Shown here piece by piece: positions 1-6,687 of a stretch of 14,805 nucleotides of DNA. Under the pieces are notes generated by a model. The model saw only the letters and a list, made by a program, of their open reading frames with translations, was not told where the DNA came from and made no database searches. Positions within the stretch are counted from its first letter, which is position 1. Each line of letters begins with the position of its first letter. Source of the stretch: CAYNTC01 sp964432925 (GTDB taxonomy: Bacteria; Planctomycetota; Phycisphaerae; Sedimentisphaerales; Anaerobacaceae). The stretch covers positions 1 to 14,805 of the forward strand of contig CAYSPM010000062.1 in the NCBI GenBank assembly GCA_964432925.1, in the 5' to 3' direction. A program made the position numbers and the translations under genes.

Positions 1-56
1 ACGCCGGTTGGGCATTTTTTCCATAGCAGCTTCGATCTTCTCGCTGGGTTGATACT
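1..56 (-). pseudogene. Remnant of an RnfB-like ferredoxin 3' end (partial, frameshifted)
   Basis: Read on the minus strand, this stretch encodes YQPSEKIEAAMEK followed, after a frame change, by CPTGV. It aligns with the C-terminus of the RnfB encoded at 1101-2036 (YEPTEQTETAIDKCPTGV). At the DNA level it matches 1151-1206 at roughly 70 percent by eye. The frame breaks in the six-base A run (T6 on the plus strand at 15-20); five A would restore the CPTG reading. Upstream on the minus strand (57-170) I see no coding continuation, and a stop precedes the Tyr codon. It looks like a decayed paralogous fragment, not a recent copy of the neighbouring rnfB. The window edge hides the rest. Confidence 0.5.
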
Positions 57-170
57 ATATTACCCTTGAGAGGAAATTACTAATGCGGCTACTTGGTAGA
101 TCGGTGCAGAAAACTCGATTGTGGGACAGGATCACAAGTCAACGGTGATTAAGGTACACTAAGTTTTCCA

Positions 171-596
171 TCATCCCTTGCGACGTGATAGTATTTCTTT
201 CGGAAGAATACTTCGTATCTCTCTTCGGACGCGTCGTGCGAGTCTGACGCTCTGCTGTGCTTCAGCCAGTGGAATGGGCTCGTAATCACCGGGATAACGA
301 GTTACCGTGGCATAAGCGGTAAGGCGTCTTTGCTCTTCAACGCTCAATCGTAGCCAGATGCTTTCCGGAAGCAGCGTAACCAAATGCTCGATATCATGAG
401 TTCTGGGAGAATCAATGCCTTTATAGACCAGGAAAGCCTTTAGATATTTTTCTACACACTGCTGAGCGTGAAAACACACTGTATCAGTCGGACAATCTAT
501 GCCCATTTTCAATGTGTACGAGGCGGTCTTAAGGTCATTCTCAGCCTTGATGATCTACTCGCGGGCGATAGCATCGGTTCTGCTATTTTCGTGCAT
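171..596 (-). pseudogene. HEPN-domain toxin gene of an MNT-HEPN pair, interrupted by an in-frame TAG
   Basis: The natural start is the ATG at 594-596, which overlaps the end of the upstream nucleotidyltransferase gene by 14 bases, as is usual for such pairs. It reads MHENSRTDAIARE, then TAG (555-557, codon 14), then IIKAENDLKTASYTLK and on to a TGA at 171-173. Family knowledge places Trp in the REW-I-KAENDLKTA motif, so TGG to TAG is the simplest explanation. Downstream, the HEPN hallmarks are intact: CFHAQQ (codons 41-46), an R-x5-H (R65, H71) and the RYPGDYEP segment. HEPN proteins of this kind are ribonuclease toxins neutralised by the MNT partner. Translation could only restart at TTG codon 29 (510-512), which has no visible Shine-Dalgarno. 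The gene is probably inactivated; a sequencing error or readthrough are alternatives. Confidence 0.8.
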
Positions 597-915
597 ACAG
601 CAGCTTCCCTTCCCGAGCAGCAGGCCGTTCGAGCGTACCAATAATCTCCCTGCGCCAATCGAAGTCATGTGGGGTGACCACGATGACATCCTTGGCAACA
701 GGAATGTCGTGCAGAGCCACCGCAATCTCTATGGCCTTTTCGCGTTTGGAGCCCGAAACAGGCATCACGACAAGCAAGTCCACATCACTATCTAGCCCTG
801 CCTGTCCACGGGCGTGCGAGCCAAAAAGAATTATTTTATCCGGCTGGAATTGCGTTGCGATGCGTTTCACCATCTGCCGGATATATCTCTTCGTCGAGTT
901 CTGGACTCTGGCCAT
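583..915 (-). CDS. MNT-type nucleotidyltransferase antitoxin (110 aa)
   Basis: This is a minimal nucleotidyltransferase of the MNT family, the partner of HEPN toxins. In characterised pairs such enzymes adenylylate and silence the toxin. The catalytic signature GSHARG (residues 32-37) followed by SDVD (43-46) is intact, and a third acidic residue is likely Asp76 in KDVIV. I place the start at 913-915 because AGGG lies about 8 bases upstream. An earlier in-frame start at 1026 would add 37 residues foreign to the family. A plausible promoter lies at 986-1014. The end overlaps the start of the HEPN gene (ATG at 594-596), so the two were translationally coupled. The antitoxin appears functional although its toxin partner is broken. 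Confidence 0.88.
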   Translation of the reverse strand: MARVQNSTKRYIRQMVKRIATQFQPDKIILFGSHARGQAGLDSDVDLLVVMPVSGSKREKAIEIAVALHDIPVAKDVIVVTPHDFDWRREIIGTLERPAAREGKLLYARK

Positions 916-985
916 ACTTGTTTCCCTTTTATCCTGAAACTGCCAGGCCGCTTCTGGCGAATTCAGTACATTCTTTACCACTTCC

Positions 986-1014
986 ATGATACAAATCAAA
1001 CGACATATTTGCAA
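986..1014 (-). promoter_or_regulatory. Candidate sigma70-type promoter for the MNT-HEPN operon
   Basis: On the minus strand, TTGCAA (1009-1014) and TATCAT (986-991) are separated by exactly 17 bases. Transcription would start near 979, giving a leader of about 64 bases before the chosen start at 915. This is motif matching only. Confidence 0.45.
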
Positions 1015-1035
1015 GGCACAGATCAATGAGGAGAA

Positions 1036-1079
1036 CCCCGAGATAATCCGCCAAAAAGACGGCGGACAAGCTTGCGGGG
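1036..1079 (-). terminator. Nested hairpin downstream of rnfB, possible operon terminator
   Basis: An inner perfect stem TCCGCC (1047-1052) / GGCGGA (1061-1066) sits inside an outer CCCCG (1036-1040) / CGGGG (1075-1079). It lies about 20-65 bases past the rnfB stop, where an operon end is expected. It lacks a T tract on either strand, so it may be a factor-dependent terminator or simply an RNA 3'-end structure. Confidence 0.3.
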
Positions 1080-1088
1080 CTAAATATT

Positions 1089-1123
1089 ACGAGATACGAT
1101 TTACGATTTACTATTCACGAGCT
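1089..1123. repeat. 7-bp tandem array spanning the rnfB stop codon
   Basis: Five consecutive heptamers read on the plus strand: ACGAGAT, ACGATTT, ACGATTT, ACTATTC, ACGAGCT. On the minus strand the units read AAATCGT and GAATAGT, the same pattern as the other arrays of this window. The rnfB stop (1101-1103) and its last five codons (VNSKS) lie inside the array. Confidence 0.75.
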
Positions 1124-2036
1124 TGGCGGTTTTACCGACATAGATAATTACGCCGGTAGGGCATTTGTCTATGGCGGTTTCTGTTTGTTCGGTGGGTTCA
1201 TATCGTGCGTAGTCAACGCGGGCAAGATTGTCCTCAACAGTAAATATATCGGTTTGCTTGGCACATAGGCCGCAACCGATACAACCGACCTTGCACATTG
1301 AGCGGGTGACTTTGCCAGTCTCTTTGCTGTTGCAGGCAACGGTTAACATGTTCTCTTGGCTGAACGGGACCATCTCTATCAGATTACGTGGACAGGCCTT
1401 CGAGCAGGCGGTGCAGCCGGTGCATTTTTCGTAATCTACCACTGCAAGGCCATCAATTATGTGCAACGCATCGAACCGACATGCTGCTACGCAGTCACCG
1501 AAGCCAAGGCAGCCAAAGTTGCAGGCTTGGACGTTAGCTAAGGCGTTTGCGGAGGTGCAGGTTTGTATGCCCTGGTATTTTGCGTAAAAGGTTTTGTCGT
1601 CGGTATGAGCCCGACAGTGCACAATTGGCCTTTGGTTAGGGCCGGAGTCGCTGACCTGAAGATTTAATATGGATGCGATTTTTGTGGAGGTTTCAGGCCC
1701 GCCGGGTGCGCATCTGCCGAGCAGTTCAGGGTTATTTAAAACAGCTTTAGCATACTGTGAGCAGCCGGCAAAGCCGCAAGCGCCGCAATCGAGATTCGGC
1801 AGGGCTTGGTGGATCTGCTCGACTTTTGGGTCGACTTTAACCTTTAACTTTTCACTTGCTATCAGTAGCACAATCGCAAAGCCAGTGGCTAAGCCAAGCA
1901 TAGTTAAACCAGCAGGCCAGATGTTATTGAATAATTGACTATTGACTATTGACGATTGAAAATTAGTAAGGGATATACTGTACAGCCAAATACAATTGAA
2001 AATAGTAAATAGAAAATAGTAAATTGCTATCGTCAT
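1101..2036 (-). CDS. rnfB: Rnf complex subunit B, polyferredoxin with repeat-derived N-terminal extension
   Basis: RnfB is the ferredoxin-accepting iron-sulfur subunit of the Rnf complex, anchored by an N-terminal helix (about residues 41-60). The four-Cys domain starts at C84, C87, C92 and C109. Ferredoxin-like motifs follow: C-x3-C-x5-C-x3-C (NFGCLGFGDC region) and CTGCTACSKACP. The last pair is reduced to C252, C255, C258 and a distant C292-P, with Q261 where a Cys is usual. The start at 2034-2036 forms an ATGA overlap with the rnfA stop. However, residues 2 to about 38 are encoded by 7-bp repeat arrays and do not look like RnfB. The family-like sequence begins near residue 39, and an internal ATG lies at 1899-1901 (M46). 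This is the last gene of the operon, and its final five codons also fall in a repeat array. Confidence 0.93.
   Translation of the reverse strand: MTIAIYYFLFTIFNCIWLYSISLTNFQSSIVNSQLFNNIWPAGLTMLGLATGFAIVLLIASEKLKVKVDPKVEQIHQALPNLDCGACGFAGCSQYAKAVLNNPELLGRCAPGGPETSTKIASILNLQVSDSGPNQRPIVHCRAHTDDKTFYAKYQGIQTCTSANALANVQACNFGCLGFGDCVAACRFDALHIIDGLAVVDYEKCTGCTACSKACPRNLIEMVPFSQENMLTVACNSKETGKVTRSMCKVGCIGCGLCAKQTDIFTVEDNLARVDYARYEPTEQTETAIDKCPTGVIIYVGKTAKLVNSKS
1926..1961. repeat. 7-bp tandem array inside the 5' part of rnfB
   Basis: Units on the plus strand are ATTGAAT (1926-1932), one extra base, then ATTGACT, ATTGACT, ATTGACG, ATTGAAA (1934-1961). Read as rnfB codons they give the Gln-Ser-Ser-Ile-Val-Asn-Ser-Gln type of sequence at about residues 26-37. 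On the minus strand the units are CAATCGT and CAATAGT. Confidence 0.8.
2000..2027. repeat. 7-bp tandem array just after the rnfB start codon
   Basis: The plus-strand units are AAATAGT, AAATAGA, AAATAGT, AAATTGC, flanked by CAATTGA on the left. The array is in the opposite orientation to the one at 1926-1961, so the two could form a long imperfect hairpin of about 100 bases within the rnfB 5' coding sequence. Confidence 0.75.
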
Positions 2037-2623
2037 TTTATCATTCCGGCAAAACCCATAAAGGCTAAAGCAAGCAGTCCAGCAGTAATTAAAGTTATCG
2101 GTGCCCCTTTAAGACATGCGGGGACATCAGCTATATTAAGGTTTTCTCGGATACCAGCCATGATGCATATTGCCATTGTAAAACCAATCCCCGCGCCAAA
2201 ACTGAGGACCACCGCCTCTAAAAGGTTGTCGATGCCCCAGAGGTTGATAAACAGGCACAGACCCAAAATCGCACAATTCGTGGTAATCAATGGCAGAAAG
2301 ATGCCGAAGCTTTCATAGAGCATGGGGAAGAACTTGCGCAGATACATCTCGACGAGCTGAACGGCTCCGGCAATGACCAGTATAAAGCAGACGTAGCGAG
2401 TGACTTCGAGATTCATCGGAATCAGGATAAGATGGTCTATCAACCATGTAAGTGTCCCGCTTAGTGTGACGACAAAGGTTACAGCCAGGCCCATGCCGAA
2501 TGCCATATCGATTCGGCCGGAGACGCCAAGATAAGGGCAGATGCCCAGAAACTTCGTCAACACGAGGTTGTTTACTATGACTATGGATATGAAACCTGTC
2601 AGTAGAATGCTCAGTGTGTCCAT
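2033..2623 (-). CDS. rnfA: Rnf complex membrane subunit A
   Basis: This 196-residue protein is of the usual length for RnfA, an integral membrane subunit related to RnfE and to NqrD/NqrE. The N-terminus carries the family pattern NNLVLTKFLGICPYLGVS, with the Cys near residue 29 that belongs to the membrane FeS/ion-path region. A second Cys-containing half-repeat (TTNCAILGLCLF, about residues 114-125) reflects the inverted-topology duplication of this family. About six hydrophobic helices are apparent. It starts 13 bases after the rnfE stop with a weak AAGG upstream, and its TGA stop overlaps the rnfB ATG (ATGA), so rnfB translation is likely coupled. Confidence 0.96.
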   Translation of the reverse strand: MDTLSILLTGFISIVIVNNLVLTKFLGICPYLGVSGRIDMAFGMGLAVTFVVTLSGTLTWLIDHLILIPMNLEVTRYVCFILVIAGAVQLVEMYLRKFFPMLYESFGIFLPLITTNCAILGLCLFINLWGIDNLLEAVVLSFGAGIGFTMAICIMAGIRENLNIADVPACLKGAPITLITAGLLALAFMGFAGMIK

Positions 2624-2636
2624 ACGTTCTGCCTTA

Positions 2637-3254
2637 TTACGAACGATTTTTTGTAATCTGGTTTACAAGTCCCAACAATAATCCTAAAGTCAAGAATGCT
2701 CCTACGGGCATGCTAAGCGCAGCCCATGGTACAAATGCGCTGGGCATCATCTGTGTTTCAAATATCTTACCAGTCGAGAGCAGTTCCCTTATAGTGCCCA
2801 GGACGCATAAAGTAAATGTGAAGCCCAAGCCCATGCCGAGTGCATCAATTATACTCACAGTGAGATTATTTTTACTTGCGCAGGCTTCTGCACGGCAGAT
2901 GATGATACAGTTAACAATGATAAGCGGTACGTATGGCCCCAGGGCTTCGCTCATTCTGGGGACGTATGCCTTTAAAAACAAATCTGCGATAGTGACAAAG
3001 GTTGCTATCGTCAGAGTGAACATCAATATCCTCAGGTGTGGTTTGAGCAGCTTCCGCATAAGACTAACTACGATGTTGCTACACACAAGCACGAAGATTA
3101 CACAAAGCCCCATGGTCAAGGCAGGCTTCAGGGCTGCTGTAACTGCAAGTGTTGGGCACATTCCCAGCAGGAGCCGAAAAACGGGGTTTTCCCGCCACAA
3201 TCCAGCCAGAAATGTTTGTTGGTATATGTTTGGTATATCACTGGTTTTTGTCAT
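2637..3254 (-). CDS. rnfE: Rnf complex membrane subunit E
   Basis: This 205-residue integral membrane protein is of the NqrD/RnfE family. Family signatures are NPVFRLLLGMCPTLAVT near residues 23-39 and IIVNCIIICRAEA near 112-124. Each contains one of the Cys residues that, with RnfA, form the membrane-embedded iron-sulfur site known for this complex. The start codon lies within the end of rnfG (17-base overlap) and the gene ends just before rnfA, so it is translated as part of the coupled rnfCDGEAB block. About six transmembrane segments are evident. Nothing is unusual in length or key residues. Confidence 0.96.
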   Translation of the reverse strand: MTKTSDIPNIYQQTFLAGLWRENPVFRLLLGMCPTLAVTAALKPALTMGLCVIFVLVCSNIVVSLMRKLLKPHLRILMFTLTIATFVTIADLFLKAYVPRMSEALGPYVPLIIVNCIIICRAEACASKNNLTVSIIDALGMGLGFTFTLCVLGTIRELLSTGKIFETQMMPSAFVPWAALSMPVGAFLTLGLLLGLVNQITKNRS

Positions 3255-3864
3255 TGCCGATTAGTCCATGCTGTTGCAACTGCTGTTTTATCTGAATAAG
3301 TGAGTTGTTTATTATATTGATAACCGACTGGCTGCTGACAGTAGCGCCGGTTATAGCGACAATTTCTTCGTCGATTTTTTCGGGGTCTCCGGTTTTTGCA
3401 AGTGTGAGTCCTTCGGTAGGTACGCCCTTAAACTGATTTTGGTAGTAATTATTTTTTATCTGATCTCCGAAGCCCGGGGTTTCATTACTGGCCAGGCAGT
3501 CAAAGCCAGCAAGCGTTTTAAAATTGTTATCAACAGCAATGATGAGTTCGATTTTGTCGGCAAAGCCTGGTCCTGATGTATTGAAGCTCCAGCCAATACA
3601 TTTGCCTTTTTTTGAAAGGGCCTTGTAGACTGTGACTTTTTGTTTTTTCCCTTGTAGCGAGTTTATTTCGATCTCCAACTTTATGGGGATAAAGTCTCTG
3701 GCTTGCCGTAGCAGGGAAGCGGTAAGGGTATTTAGTTTATTGATTTTATTTTGTTGGATTTTAGGTGACAGTGCGGCATCGGTGACAGCTATAAGCAACC
3801 CGAAGCAAAATGCTGCCACAATCAATAGCCAGCTTTGTTGAATAAAGTGTTTTATCTTAAGCAC
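3238..3864 (-). CDS. rnfG: Rnf complex FMN-binding subunit G
   Basis: RnfG carries a covalently bound FMN and passes electrons on the outer face of the membrane. This 208-residue protein has one N-terminal helix (about residues 12-28), then an extracytoplasmic FMN-binding domain. The flavinylation motif is ITGAT (171-175), with Thr175 the expected attachment residue. The ETPGFGDQI segment (128-136) is also typical. The start is GTG at 3862-3864, overlapping the end of rnfD by eight bases, which fits coupled translation. The C-terminal tail is rich in Gln, Lys and Asn and overlaps the rnfE start. Confidence 0.95.
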   Translation of the reverse strand: MLKIKHFIQQSWLLIVAAFCFGLLIAVTDAALSPKIQQNKINKLNTLTASLLRQARDFIPIKLEIEINSLQGKKQKVTVYKALSKKGKCIGWSFNTSGPGFADKIELIIAVDNNFKTLAGFDCLASNETPGFGDQIKNNYYQNQFKGVPTEGLTLAKTGDPEKIDEEIVAITGATVSSQSVINIINNSLIQIKQQLQQHGLIGNDKNQ

Positions 3865-4870
3865 CTGGTTTGCCTCCAGCAGGGATGCGCTTACAAAGTC
3901 TGTCGATAAGAGGGGTGATGGCGTTCATCAGAAGAACCGAATACATGAGGCCTTCCGGGTATTCTCCGATGATTCGTATGAGCATTGTAATTGTTCCCAC
4001 GCTGGCACCGAAAAGCCACATCCCTCTTCTTGTCAATGGAGCAGTTACAGGATCGGTGGCTATGAAAAAGGCGCCGAGCAACAAAGCACCGCTGGTTAAG
4101 TGGAACAGTGGCTGGACGTAAGCATCCGAGTCTACCAAGTATGCAACTCCTGCAAAAACGAACGCAGATAATAAAACAGCCAGCGGAATATGAATATTTA
4201 TTGTCCGTCTTATTAATAGATACAGCCCACCGATCAATAAAGCGATTGCGCTTGTTTCGCCGAGACAGCCGCCCACGTTGCCGGTGACGGTAGCAAGCAA
4301 CTGCTCTTGACTGTACTGGTCAGCTCCAAGTTCTTTCTTTATGGCGGTTTTGCTCCAGGCTAATGGGGTCGCCTGTGTTCTTGCATCTATTATGTTGTCC
4401 TGGGTGATATTAGGCATTGCGTTATCGATGGTAGCGGGGACCGTCCATGTCGTCATTAGCGCGCCGAAAGAGGCTGTAAGAAATGCTCTTCCGACCATAG
4501 CTGGATTAAAGATATTACAGCCGAGTCCGCCGAAGACCATCTTGCCGATTGTTATAGCAAAGATACTTCCGATGATTGCGGCCCAGATGGGTAGTTTTGG
4601 TGGAAGTGACAGCGCCAGAATTAGGCCTGTAACGACGGCGCTGAGGTCGTCGATCGAACCGGGTTTCTTGCGAATCAAATTACACAGCCACTCGGCTGCT
4701 ATCGATGAGGTGACACAGGTGGCGATGAGAATAAGGGCGTGTACGCGAAAGTAGTAACCAGCCGCGACCACGACGGGAGCCAGGCCAATCAGGACGTCGG
4801 CCATGACGCTGCGAGTAGAGAGCGGTTCACTTATGTGTGGTGCACAGGAAACCTTTATATCCTTGAGCAT
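3857..4870 (-). CDS. rnfD: Rnf complex membrane subunit D
   Basis: RnfD is a polytopic membrane subunit with a covalently bound FMN. I chose the ATG at 4868-4870 (337 aa) because it gives the family-like N-terminus (SCAPHISEPLSTRSVMADVL) and has AGGAT upstream. An upstream in-frame start at 4942 would add 24 unrelated residues and overlap rnfC. Conserved NIFNPAMVGRAF is present at about residues 119-130. The flavinylation region reads DARTQATPL, with Thr168 as expected FMN attachment. The motif is normally written S/T-G-A-T, and here the second position is Gln. The gene follows rnfC by 40 bases and overlaps rnfG by eight. Confidence 0.95.
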   Translation of the reverse strand: MLKDIKVSCAPHISEPLSTRSVMADVLIGLAPVVVAAGYYFRVHALILIATCVTSSIAAEWLCNLIRKKPGSIDDLSAVVTGLILALSLPPKLPIWAAIIGSIFAITIGKMVFGGLGCNIFNPAMVGRAFLTASFGALMTTWTVPATIDNAMPNITQDNIIDARTQATPLAWSKTAIKKELGADQYSQEQLLATVTGNVGGCLGETSAIALLIGGLYLLIRRTINIHIPLAVLLSAFVFAGVAYLVDSDAYVQPLFHLTSGALLLGAFFIATDPVTAPLTRRGMWLFGASVGTITMLIRIIGEYPEGLMYSVLLMNAITPLIDRLCKRIPAGGKPGA

Positions 4871-4910
4871 GCCTATTATCCTGCAAAAAGTAGCGTAACT
4901 ACAGCCGAGA

Positions 4911-6284
4911 TTATGCTGGCATCCTTTTCTTTTGTCTGGCAAGAAAGATTTTACCGGTCCGGATGTAACCGGTCAGCTCTATGTTGGCTGGGCAGACGTA
5001 GCTGCAACAGCCGCACTCAGTACAGGCATTAATATAATAGTTTTCTGCTAATTCCAGCAGATTGCTTTTCACCGCGTGGGCGATTTTTGTTGGGTTCAAG
5101 TTTTCGGGACAGACCTGCAAACATCTGCCGCAGCGAATACAATTTGTTTGGCGCCTTTGGAATTTAGCTTTACCTATTTGTTGTTTGGTTAAGATAGTTA
5201 TTGCGCCAGTTGTCTTGGTAACAGGCGTTTTCAAATCGGCGATCGCTATTCCCATCATAGGTCCACCGACAACCACCTTAGCTGATTTTTGTGTGACGCC
5301 GCCACAGAATTCTATAAGGTCTTCTACAGATATGCCTATGGGAACATAGTAGTTTCCTGGATTGGCGATTGCTTCACCGGTGACAGTCACCACTCTGTAC
5401 GTTAAGGCAGAGCCAGCGAGGACGGCTTCAGCGATTGCCGCCACGGTGGCGACGTTCAGAACTACCACTCCGATCGCCGGGGGAATACCTCCGGTAGGGA
5501 CGTTTCTATTTAAAAGCGCCTTTATTAGTTGTCTTTCGCCTCCCTGAGGATATTTTGTTTTTACAGGCACAACTCTGATGTTGCTTGTGTTAGTTGAGTG
5601 TTGTAATGCTGTATTTATTGCCTCGATTGCTTCTGGCTTATTGTCCTCTATGCCTAAAATTACGTTTGAACACCCACAGGCTTTTTTAGCCAGTTTAATA
5701 CCGGCGATTATTTGGTTTGTCCATTCCAGCATTATCCGGTAGTCGCAGGTTATGTATGGCTCGCACTCGCATCCATTTATGATCAGGCTATGTTTGGGCA
5801 GCCGGGGATTGGGCTCTATCTTCACTCGTGTCGGAAAACCTGCACCACCCATTCCTACAATGCCAGCCTGGCGGACAGCATCGCATATCTGTTCCGGTGT
5901 ATATTCGTTTTCGTTGAAATCTTTTTCGAGCTTGAAGAAGGAACGTTTCAGTCGCGTATGCGGATATGCTTCTATGACAACTGCCATACTTCGACCGAGG
6001 ACTGGATGTGAGCGTAGGGCGATTTCCTTTACTTTGCCGTCGATGGGAGAGTGAACGGGCGCTGAGACGAAGGCATCTGCATCGCCGATTTTCTGGCCTG
6101 CCTGGACCATATTTCCCTTTCTTACGAGAGGCTGGCAGGGAGCGCCGGTATGCTGGCTGAGCATTATGGCGACTTCTTTAATACTTGGTCCCGGCTGGAT
6201 TTGGCTGTTTCGCGTGAGGTCTTTGCTTTCTGGGGGATGTACTCCGCCGCCAAAGGAATATTTGCCTCTAATATCAACTGTCAT
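4911..6284 (-). CDS. rnfC: Rnf complex NADH-binding subunit C
   Basis: RnfC is the peripheral subunit that exchanges electrons with NAD(H). The 457-residue protein has an N-terminal barrel-sandwich region (GKYSFGGGVHPPESK, residues 7-21). A Rossmann-like nucleotide/FMN-binding segment with GMGGAGFP at 144-151 follows. A soluble-ligand-binding domain comes next, then two [4Fe-4S] motifs: C382-x2-C385-x2-C388-x3-C392-P and C421-x2-C424-x2-C427-x3-C431-P. All ligands are present. It starts 20 bases after the small RseC-like gene, with only a weak ribosome-binding site (GGAA about 13 bases upstream), so coupling to the preceding gene is likely. Confidence 0.97.
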   Translation of the reverse strand: MTVDIRGKYSFGGGVHPPESKDLTRNSQIQPGPSIKEVAIMLSQHTGAPCQPLVRKGNMVQAGQKIGDADAFVSAPVHSPIDGKVKEIALRSHPVLGRSMAVVIEAYPHTRLKRSFFKLEKDFNENEYTPEQICDAVRQAGIVGMGGAGFPTRVKIEPNPRLPKHSLIINGCECEPYITCDYRIMLEWTNQIIAGIKLAKKACGCSNVILGIEDNKPEAIEAINTALQHSTNTSNIRVVPVKTKYPQGGERQLIKALLNRNVPTGGIPPAIGVVVLNVATVAAIAEAVLAGSALTYRVVTVTGEAIANPGNYYVPIGISVEDLIEFCGGVTQKSAKVVVGGPMMGIAIADLKTPVTKTTGAITILTKQQIGKAKFQRRQTNCIRCGRCLQVCPENLNPTKIAHAVKSNLLELAENYYINACTECGCCSYVCPANIELTGYIRTGKIFLARQKKRMPA

Positions 6285-6304
6285 CTTTTAAGATAATTCC
6301 AGAG

Positions 6305-6598
6305 TTACCTGTTTTTTGCGAAATATTTGCCGAGCAGCCTTATGATCAATATAAGCCCAATAGTCACCGACAAAGCGAGCATGAAAACAAGGGCCATTTG
6401 CAACGGGTTTTTCATCATAGTACCAGCCAATAGTCTGTCAAAGATTGCAAGGCACGCGAGCAGAACTAATAAGGGCAGTAAGAAAGCGACGATGACTTGA
6501 TACGTAACCGAAGGACCTTTGAGTTTTGCCAATTGTTGGTAGCGCTGCTGGCAGCTCTGTCCTTGGCTGCAATCTTGACAGAATTTTTCGTTTACCAT
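6305..6598 (-). CDS. Small RseC-like cysteine-motif membrane protein, first gene of the rnf operon
   Basis: The protein has 97 residues. A short soluble N-terminus with C7-x2-C10-x5-C16 is followed by two hydrophobic helices (about residues 32-54 and 64-88) and a basic tail. The cysteine spacing and two-helix layout match the C-terminal two thirds of RseC/MucC proteins, which occur with SoxR-reducing and Rnf systems. The usual N-terminal part of about 40 residues is missing here. Position as promoter-proximal gene of the rnf operon supports a role in assembly, redox regulation or maturation of Rnf; that role is inferred. AGGAAAG lies just upstream of the ATG, and the promoter is at 6630-6658. 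Confidence 0.7.
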   Translation of the reverse strand: MVNEKFCQDCSQGQSCQQRYQQLAKLKGPSVTYQVIVAFLLPLLVLLACLAIFDRLLAGTMMKNPLQMALVFMLALSVTIGLILIIRLLGKYFAKNR

Positions 6599-6629
6599 AT
6601 TCTTTCCTACTGGTGAAAATGAAATTTAC

Positions 6630-6658
6630 TTTATAATAGATTTAACGGGGACTTTCAA
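6630..6658 (-). promoter_or_regulatory. Promoter of the rnf operon
   Basis: On the minus strand, TTGAAA (6653-6658) and TATAAA (6630-6635) are exactly 17 bases apart. The predicted start near 6623 leaves a leader of about 25 bases before the small RseC-like gene. On the opposite strand, TATAAT at 6632-6637 overlaps the same site and could serve the divergent peptidase gene, although no good -35 accompanies it. Confidence 0.6.
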
Positions 6659-6687
6659 ACAATACTTTCGTAGTTTCAGGTGGAAAC

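Noticed and set aside
916..1026. 37-residue extension of the MNT nucleotidyltransferase
   Set aside because: It overlaps the likely promoter, and the residues are unlike the family; AGGG supports the start at 915.
1089..2030. CRISPR interpretation of the repeat arrays
   Set aside because: Units are 7 bp, contiguous and without spacers, and there are no cas genes.
4871..4942. 24-residue extension of RnfD overlapping rnfC
   Set aside because: The sequence is unlike RnfD N-termini, and a ribosome-binding site lies before the ATG at 4868-4870.
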